Positions 62,401 to 64,000 of a DNA stretch of 64,000 nucleotides are shown piece after piece. Positions within the stretch are counted from its first letter, which is position 1. Each line of letters starts with the position of its first letter. A program made the translations under genes and the position numbers. Under the pieces are notes generated by a model. It searched no databases. It was not told where the DNA came from and saw nothing but the letters and a program-made list of their open reading frames with translations. Source of the DNA: Scatosoma sp900555925 (lineage in GTDB: Bacteria > Bacillota > Clostridia > Christensenellales > Borkfalkiaceae); contig CAUGYD010000002.1 of the NCBI GenBank assembly GCA_959603585.1, forward strand, positions 186,001-250,000, given 5' to 3'.

Positions 62401-64000
62401 TCTATAATTAAATTTCAGTCCAAATCCTTCTTCCCACCAATGAGAAATCCCCTCTCCCTGTATCTCACCAGCTATATCATCATTATCGATAAAGGCAACT
62501 CCTGCACAATATGCCGAACCGCTTTTGGCAGAAGCGCTTAAAGAAGCATTGGAATAGTTATTCGTAACATTACCGGATTTTATGCGCCCTACCGTTCCCG
62601 ACGCATAGGAGCGTCCTGAAACAGTTTCCGCACGTACCGTCGTATCAATCGTATAGGAAGAAGAAACCGTGATACTGCCTTCCGTTTGGCCGGAAATACC
62701 CGCCGCATAAGCATCTCCCGTAATACTGTTTGCTTCGACGCTGCAACCGATACTTGCACAGGAAGTCGCCTCAAAGGTACCGCTATACCATATTCCCCCA
62801 AATACGCCCCCTGCATACGTCAGTATCAATTCTTCCCCTATGGACTGTATAACCGTATCATATACGTATATATTTTTGACGCTAAAAGTTCCGTTGGCCT
62901 TAGCGCTCCCGAATACCCCGATTGCCCCACCGGCAAATAAATCGCAATCGCCGGAATTTGCTTTTGTTTCGCTATATGCTTTACCGATTACGGCCATATC
63001 GCGAACTTCGCCGCCGTCAATACTGAATACCTTATTTATGGAACGAGTCGCTCCAATCAATCCGCCGACGCAAGCGGTATTCGGATTATTTGATGAGGTA
63101 AAATAAATATTTTGCGCAACAGAAGAATTTCCTAAAACCCGAATTCCCGTCGCCGTACTGTCCACGAACATTCCGAACATTCCGCCGACGTATCCTTCCG
63201 ATTTGTAGTCCCCCGCCGAGCCCGAATTTCCCACCCCCGGAGCTTCTGCATTTTGCGCGCCGGAAACGGAAAATTCCGCTGCGGAGCCCGAAAATTCGGC
63301 GGTATAATCGAGTTTGACATTATCCACTTTATAATTTTGGATATACCCTATAAATCCGCCGGCGTAAACATTGTTTCCTATATCGGGATAATAAGAGTCA
63401 AACGAATATCCGAAAGCATTTATCGAAACGTCGGGAGTAAATTCCAACACGATATTTCCGAATCTTCCGCCGCTCTTCTCGCCCGCTTTACCCGCGAGAC
63501 CGCCCGCGGCGATATCGCCCACCGCAGTGGAGCCCGCCTCCCGCTCTGCCGTGACAGTCGCTTTTTCTACGATAAAATGAAGATTTTCTATCGAATATCC
63601 GGGTTGTAACTTGGACGAATAAAAACCGCTGCACACCTCATACAGAGTGTCTGCATTTTTAGATTTTGCCGCCTGAACCGCGGATACGTCAAAGTCCGAT
63701 TCGGAATCGGTCAAACGGAAATAATAGGTCTCCGATTCCGTTCGATCTTCCCTCAATTTAAAAGCATTATATCCGAACAGTCCGCCCGCATAAGCCGGGC
63801 CATAACCGTTTTGAAGAGAATTTATTTCCGTATTACAGTCAAAAATATAAACGGATTCGTCTGCACCGGTATTATCGCTTCCCATATATCGGATATATTG
63901 TTCGCTACCCGTATGGAGGTATCCCACGAGCCCACCGGAAAAAGCGATACCCACACTGTTTTCGTCCTGTGTCTGAGAAGCAACTGTTAAATATCCCATA
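59455..64000 (-). CDS. Giant GLUG-repeat surface protein, 5' end outside window
   Basis: At least 1514 residues; the gene continues past the right edge, so the Met at 63999 is probably internal. Visible residues 20-505 contain about ten short GLUG-like repeats (AGGLVGY, AYAGGLFGY, VYAGGFIGY, CVGGLIG, YAGGVFGG, YAAGISG), the signature of a beta-helix seen in large adhesins. Then come bacterial Ig/beta-sandwich segments. A Listeria-Bacteroides-like repeat (LRGFYLTNNAN ... MFYARWTYNVVVEAPEGVE) lies around residues 1080-1160. The C terminus, LQYPAAGAVLWSKKLS, shows no LPXTG, membrane anchor or repeat of the GCGS type found in the neighbouring surface proteins. Probable adhesin or surface scaffold. 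Confidence 0.8.
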   Translation of the reverse strand, partial: MGYLTVASQTQDENSVGIAFSGGLVGYLHTGSEQYIRYMGSDNTGADESVYIFDCNTEINSLQNGYGPAYAGGLFGYNAFKLREDRTESETYYFRLTDSESDFDVSAVQAAKSKNADTLYEVCSGFYSSKLQPGYSIENLHFIVEKATVTAEREAGSTAVGDIAAGGLAGKAGEKSGGRFGNIVLEFTPDVSINAFGYSFDSYYPDIGNNVYAGGFIGYIQNYKVDNVKLDYTAEFSGSAAEFSVSGAQNAEAPGVGNSGSAGDYKSEGYVGGMFGMFVDSTATGIRVLGNSSVAQNIYFTSSNNPNTACVGGLIGATRSINKVFSIDGGEVRDMAVIGKAYSETKANSGDCDLFAGGAIGVFGSAKANGTFSVKNIYVYDTVIQSIGEELILTYAGGVFGGIWYSGTFEATSCASIGCSVEANSITGDAYAAGISGQTEGSITVSSSYTIDTTVRAETVSGRSYASGTVGRIKSGNVTNNYSNASLSASAKSGSAYCAGVAFIDNDDIAGEIQGEGISHWWEEGFGLKFNYRNNFSNNYFVAENAFLDFDDSSKVYALASVGGKPIKQRLIEAGPLGGQKKIEDIPATYIALIENGNTLTNSHNLSTGGKDAIFSHLDLSSATIELGKNSEGILSLSGHEVTAQNGNGVVYASVVVTANGARYSLCSYPITVNGGVGTTEFGLSVKSDGKNFFAYVGEGTNAQYVRVNVGDASTSQSVTFEPANGGVFPSKANIYAVDPFGIASTDHNGRLTEILENLGSPVQPSYFNSQVNLQFIGEIGEQSEGKAVPYATLDEDIIIVVQYTVGGENYNLVMEFIANEPMEIIVTVGDDTPALGTTGENSYIFSPGDAVRFEATVMYKYPGNSFRTDVIFYAPGDSDYQNIVKSNGMVFIPEDAAGDGQKTYEIICSLLDGSLKESVFITVRNEIEVRYGLTGANVSSDRKAVTGSDYKFTLTPQPGYGLQPTVKFSFLSGEYIPGKEDIGSLSISYADKEYSIVYTFDSPTGAYAFTLPGDLMGVLSNDITISASFPKVYTLAFSTEGGDSNEGTDGYYTLTVEAGSYIKDLDGTSELSALQSWIEALSRDGFDLRGFYLTNNANSLQGYGKSFADMLTETDTTIVNGAMMFYARWTYNVVVEAPEGVEVESGLDTPLVQEGLVPIDDKNGFAFIVSLPEGWGGDPNFDVFVRKNGNFVKVTQYCISGDKENMWILSAEGLKDSDGIIYLVIYADSLELSIGDATYYDGDQMYEDGIFSLEYYVNYGNGGTPNEKVTFGFGTVLPENTSLRLYYYQDGAFVWSGNLILSKKSDSVSVYDFSSMQVGNVFSADIRAGAKAERFRLVVTLPNNEKNFNAESVGTQLTFSVERYSYKSTVTEYGDYLKENPVKSPEKSGSCEGKLTLYPVVSRSVKENGTQLTYNVGTALTNVTDYRHEGLTDVWAITTNDGRAISEDDKSKIIGIFGGSADVIVTTTGIYCSATSVTTIDVSGLNGYTVSLLEARNLQYPAAGAVLWSKKLS

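Overview
The window looks like a piece of the chromosome of an anaerobic, glycan-degrading member of the Bacillota, class Clostridia, probably a gut organism. The reasons are: AGGAGG-type ribosome binding sites; near-consensus sigma-A promoters; lipoprotein-anchored CUT1 sugar-binding proteins of the LplA/LplB/YtcP type with no ATPase alongside; AraC and LacI regulators; and [4Fe-4S] aldo/keto reductases. The species cannot be named from sequence alone. Almost every gene lies on the minus strand; the exceptions are two AraC regulators and a sigma/anti-sigma pair. I see no tRNA, rRNA, CRISPR array, insertion sequence or phage gene.

Layout from left to right. (1) <1-9162: a minus-strand operon of a Gfo/Idh/MocA oxidoreductase, a cytoplasmic GH78-like alpha-L-rhamnosidase, an AraC regulator, two ABC permeases (one with an unusual extra membrane domain), a solute-binding lipoprotein and a secreted protein cut by the window edge. 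(2) 9285-12265: a divergent locus with an ECF sigma factor and a one-TM anti-sigma-like protein on the plus strand, and on the minus strand a lipoprotein whose outer domain is a paralogue of the anti-sigma's outer domain. Both arms carry the same CCAACA-N15/16-TTGTTAT sequence. (3) 12289-28088: an 11-gene, tightly overlapping operon with an ABC importer, a nucleoside-hydrolase-family protein, secreted and lipoprotein beta-propeller and beta-sandwich proteins, two BNR/sialidase-like proteins, an FGGY kinase and an HpcH/HpaI aldolase, with a divergent AraC regulator. I cannot assign its substrate; it is one of two candidates here for an undescribed system. (4) 29002-43732: a hemicellulose-type locus with a GH2, a 1008-residue GH43 lipoprotein, a third ABC importer, a 1194-residue SGNH-esterase lipoprotein, a LacI regulator and a small GH43. 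Two near-identical LacI-type palindromes mark the esterase leader and the GH43-lacI promoter. (5) 43776-52742: hexuronate catabolism, with uxaC, uxuA, an SDR-type fructuronate reductase, two Gfo/Idh oxidoreductases and a TIM-barrel epimerase in one operon, a divergent AraC regulator, and eda-kdgK in a second operon. (6) 52797-59339: a TetR-controlled redox operon of an iron alcohol dehydrogenase, flavodoxin, a CMD-cupin protein, two [4Fe-4S] aldo/keto reductases, an ECF-type S component and a DUF1893 protein. (7) 59391->64000: the C-terminal 1.5k residues of a giant surface protein with GLUG-like repeats.

How it fits together: surface enzymes (GH43, esterase, BNR proteins) would trim plant or host glycans, and three importers would bring in the oligosaccharides. 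Cytoplasmic GH78, GH2 and GH43 enzymes would release monosaccharides. Hexuronate would then run through UxaC, fructuronate reductase, UxuA, KdgK and Eda to pyruvate and glyceraldehyde 3-phosphate. Only the fructuronate/mannonate branch is present, which points to glucuronate rather than galacturonate.
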